Shown here: one piece after another, positions 38,059 to 39,580 of the stretch
How the letters are laid out: each line of letters starts with the position of its first letter
Position numbering within the stretch: position 1 is the first letter of the stretch
Assembly: GCA_023511405.1 (NCBI GenBank)
Contig: JAIMBO010000013.1
Coordinates: forward strand, 1 to 39,580
DNA length: 39,580 bases
Origin: Rubrobacteraceae bacterium
Lineage (GTDB): Bacteria > Actinomycetota > Rubrobacteria > Rubrobacterales > Rubrobacteraceae
Reading direction: 5' to 3'
The notes under the pieces: generated by a model
Told to the model about the DNA's origin: nothing
What the model saw: only the letters and a program-made list of their open reading frames with translations
Databases searched by the model: none
Translations under genes and position numbers: made by a program

Positions 38059-39579
38059 TCATCCTTCTCTGGAGATGAGTCTACCCCCGAAAGAATTGGC
38101 GAGCACCACGCTGACGCTGGCGGCCATGGCGACCATGGCCCACACCGGGTAGACTAGCCCCGTTGCGGCCAGAGGGACGCCTATGCCGTTGAAGGCGAAG
38201 GCCAAAGAGATGTTCTGCACCGTCTTGCGGTAGGAGCTTATGCCTATGTGGTAGGCGTCGACCACCGCGCCGAGGCGCTCTCCTACCAGCACGATGTCCG
38301 CAGACTCTATGGCGATGTCGGTTCCGGCGCCGATGGCGATGCCCACGTCTGACTGCATGAGGGCCGGGGCGTCGTTGATGCCGTCCCCGACCATGAGCAC
38401 ACGGTGTCCCTGCTCCTGCAACTCCCGCACGACGTACGCCTTGTCCTGGGGCAGGACCTCGGCCCGGTACTCCTCGATACCAACCTCGCGCGCCACTGCC
38501 CTGGCGGTGCGCTCGTTGTCGCCGGTGAGCATCACAGGCTCCAGACCCGCGGCTTTGAGGCGCTCGACCGCCTCCACGGCGTCGTCCTTTATCCGGTCGG
38601 CGAGGGCTATGAGCGCGGCGGGCTCGCCGTCTACGGCCAGGGCTACCACGGTGTTGCCCGCCGCCTGCAACTCGTCGAGCTTTCTGCGCGCCGGGGCGAG
38701 GTCTGCGCCTTCTCCCTCCACGAATCGGGGACTGCCGACGGCGAGGCGGTGTTCCTCGACCGACGCTGTGACGCCCTTGCCCGCCACAGCCTGGAAGTCC
38801 CGGACCTCGGGCACGGAGATCCCCCTCTCCGAGACGGCGTCCACCACGGCCCGCGCCAGCGGGTGCTCGGAGGGGCCTTCGGCGGAGGCGGCGAGACGTA
38901 ATGCCTCGTCCTCCTCGAAGCCATTCAAGGGGACCAACTCGACGAGCGCGGGCTTGCCCTCAGTGAGGGTGCCGGTCTTGTCCAGAACTACCCTCTTTAC
39001 TTCCTTCAGGACCTGGAAGGCTTCGCCCGAACGCATCAGGATGCCCTTCCGGGCGGCCATCCCACCACCCCGGATCATCGCCAGGGGCGTCGCCATCCCC
39101 AGGGCACACGGGTAACCCATCACGAAGACGGCCAGGGCCGAGAAGATCGCCCGGCTCCAGTCGGGTTCTCCGGTAACCAGCCAGGCGCCCAGAGTCCAGA
39201 TCAGGACGGCCAGAGCGGCGAAGCCGACCACGGTGGGCACGAAGACTTGCAAGACCTTATCCACCAGTTGCAGGATGCCGGGCTTCAGCGCCCGGGCCTC
39301 CTCGACCTGCCGGGTCACCTGCGAGAGGAAGCTCTCCTCGCCGACCTTCGTCACCCGCACCAGGAGCGTTCCAGTCTGGTTTACGGAGCCCCCGATCACC
39401 TCATCTCCAACCCCCTTCTCGTCGGGTATCGACTCTCCGGTGACCAGGCTCTGGTCCACGCCCGAGGTTCCTTCGGCGACCTCTCCGTCCACGGGGATCG
39501 ACTCGCCGGGCCTCACACGCACCAGCTCGCCGGGCCGGACCTCCTCGAGCGGCACCTCCTCCTCGCACCCGGCACGCAC
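38059..39579 (-). CDS. P1B-type metal-transporting ATPase (5' end outside window)
   Basis: The C-terminal 506 residues of a heavy-metal ATPase. They carry the actuator motif [11 protein letters not shown], the membrane motif [13 protein letters not shown], phosphorylation site [19 protein letters not shown] (SEHPL nucleotide motif), VMLTGDN and [11 protein letters not shown]. The membrane metal site is Tyr-Pro-Cys rather than Cys-Pro-Cys. The last helices read AFNGIG and [12 protein letters not shown] instead of the YN and MxxSS of copper pumps. It should export a metal ion, but which one is open. The gene runs off the right edge; the N-terminal metal-binding region is not seen. Confidence 0.92.
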   Translation of the reverse strand: MRAGCEEEVPLEEVRPGELVRVRPGESIPVDGEVAEGTSGVDQSLVTGESIPDEKGVGDEVIGGSVNQTGTLLVRVTKVGEESFLSQVTRQVEEARALKPGILQLVDKVLQVFVPTVVGFAALAVLIWTLGAWLVTGEPDWSRAIFSALAVFVMGYPCALGMATPLAMIRGGGMAARKGILMRSGEAFQVLKEVKRVVLDKTGTLTEGKPALVELVPLNGFEEDEALRLAASAEGPSEHPLARAVVDAVSERGISVPEVRDFQAVAGKGVTASVEEHRLAVGSPRFVEGEGADLAPARRKLDELQAAGNTVVALAVDGEPAALIALADRIKDDAVEAVERLKAAGLEPVMLTGDNERTARAVAREVGIEEYRAEVLPQDKAYVVRELQEQGHRVLMVGDGINDAPALMQSDVGIAIGAGTDIAIESADIVLVGERLGAVVDAYHIGISSYRKTVQNISLAFAFNGIGVPLAATGLVYPVWAMVAMAASVSVVLANSFGGRLISREG

Positions 39580-39580
39580 C

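Overview
**Organism.** The DNA is GC-rich and gene-dense. It is rich in GTG/TTG starts with strong AGGAGG ribosome sites, and the proteins are rich in Ala, Arg, Glu and Gly. Gene content is Gram-positive/actinobacterial in flavour: an ECF sigma factor with a zinc-finger anti-sigma factor, GT87 membrane glycosyltransferases, HD-GYP proteins, many MFS carriers and a TatA-like peptide. My best guess is a Rubrobacter-like actinobacterium. This is inferred from overall resemblance; no rRNA or marker gene is present to prove it.

**1-7.2 kb: sugar-acid catabolism.** An IclR regulator, an MFS carrier and a cyclase-family metallohydrolase run leftward. A 2-keto-3-deoxy-L-fuconate-dehydrogenase-like SDR, a second MFS carrier, an L-fuconate-dehydratase-type enolase and an atypical SDR run rightward. 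The shared gap holds palindromes and a TTGACA box. This looks like a regulated L-fuconate/L-fucose oxidative pathway that continues off the left edge, where a ribosome site for a further gene is visible.

**7.2-13.5 kb.** A 1006-aa stand-alone adenylation-carrier-reductase enzyme (leftward) is divergent from two overlapping GT87-type membrane glycosyltransferases.

**13.5-19.7 kb.** RarA ATPase, a GAF-GGDEF-HD-GYP membrane protein, a second HD-GYP membrane protein with an altered HD motif, and an MFS exporter, all leftward.

**19.7-28.2 kb: housekeeping and small genes.** A minimal zincin, an SRPBCC protein, a 58-residue TatA-like peptide, a coiled-coil protein, a cysteine-free peroxiredoxin-like protein, a GT4 glycosyltransferase, a cation/proton antiporter, moaA, membrane proteins, a glutaredoxin and a DsrE-like protein. 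A perfect 42-bp palindrome lies at 27570-27611.

**28.3-39.6 kb: the most interesting region.** An ECF sigma/anti-sigma pair and an MFS carrier precede a tight rightward run: a phosphoesterase-like/radical-SAM fusion, a TIGR04282-type (DUF2064) protein, a TIGR04283-type GT2, an FAD oxidoreductase resembling the SelD-associated family, and a mercuric-reductase-like flavoenzyme. A leftward set of a P1B ATPase with a YPC motif, a TVP38/TMEM64 protein and an MTA/purine nucleoside phosphorylase converges on it. The two GT types, a nucleoside phosphorylase and a radical SAM enzyme are the kind of parts found in arsenosugar biosynthesis loci. ArsM and a recognisable ArsS are absent, so this may be a variant metal(loid)-sugar or related detoxification system.

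No tRNA, rRNA, CRISPR array or insertion sequence was seen. No gene-free stretch exceeds 300 bases; the longest (10195-10435, 241 bases) holds divergent control sequence with one inverted repeat.
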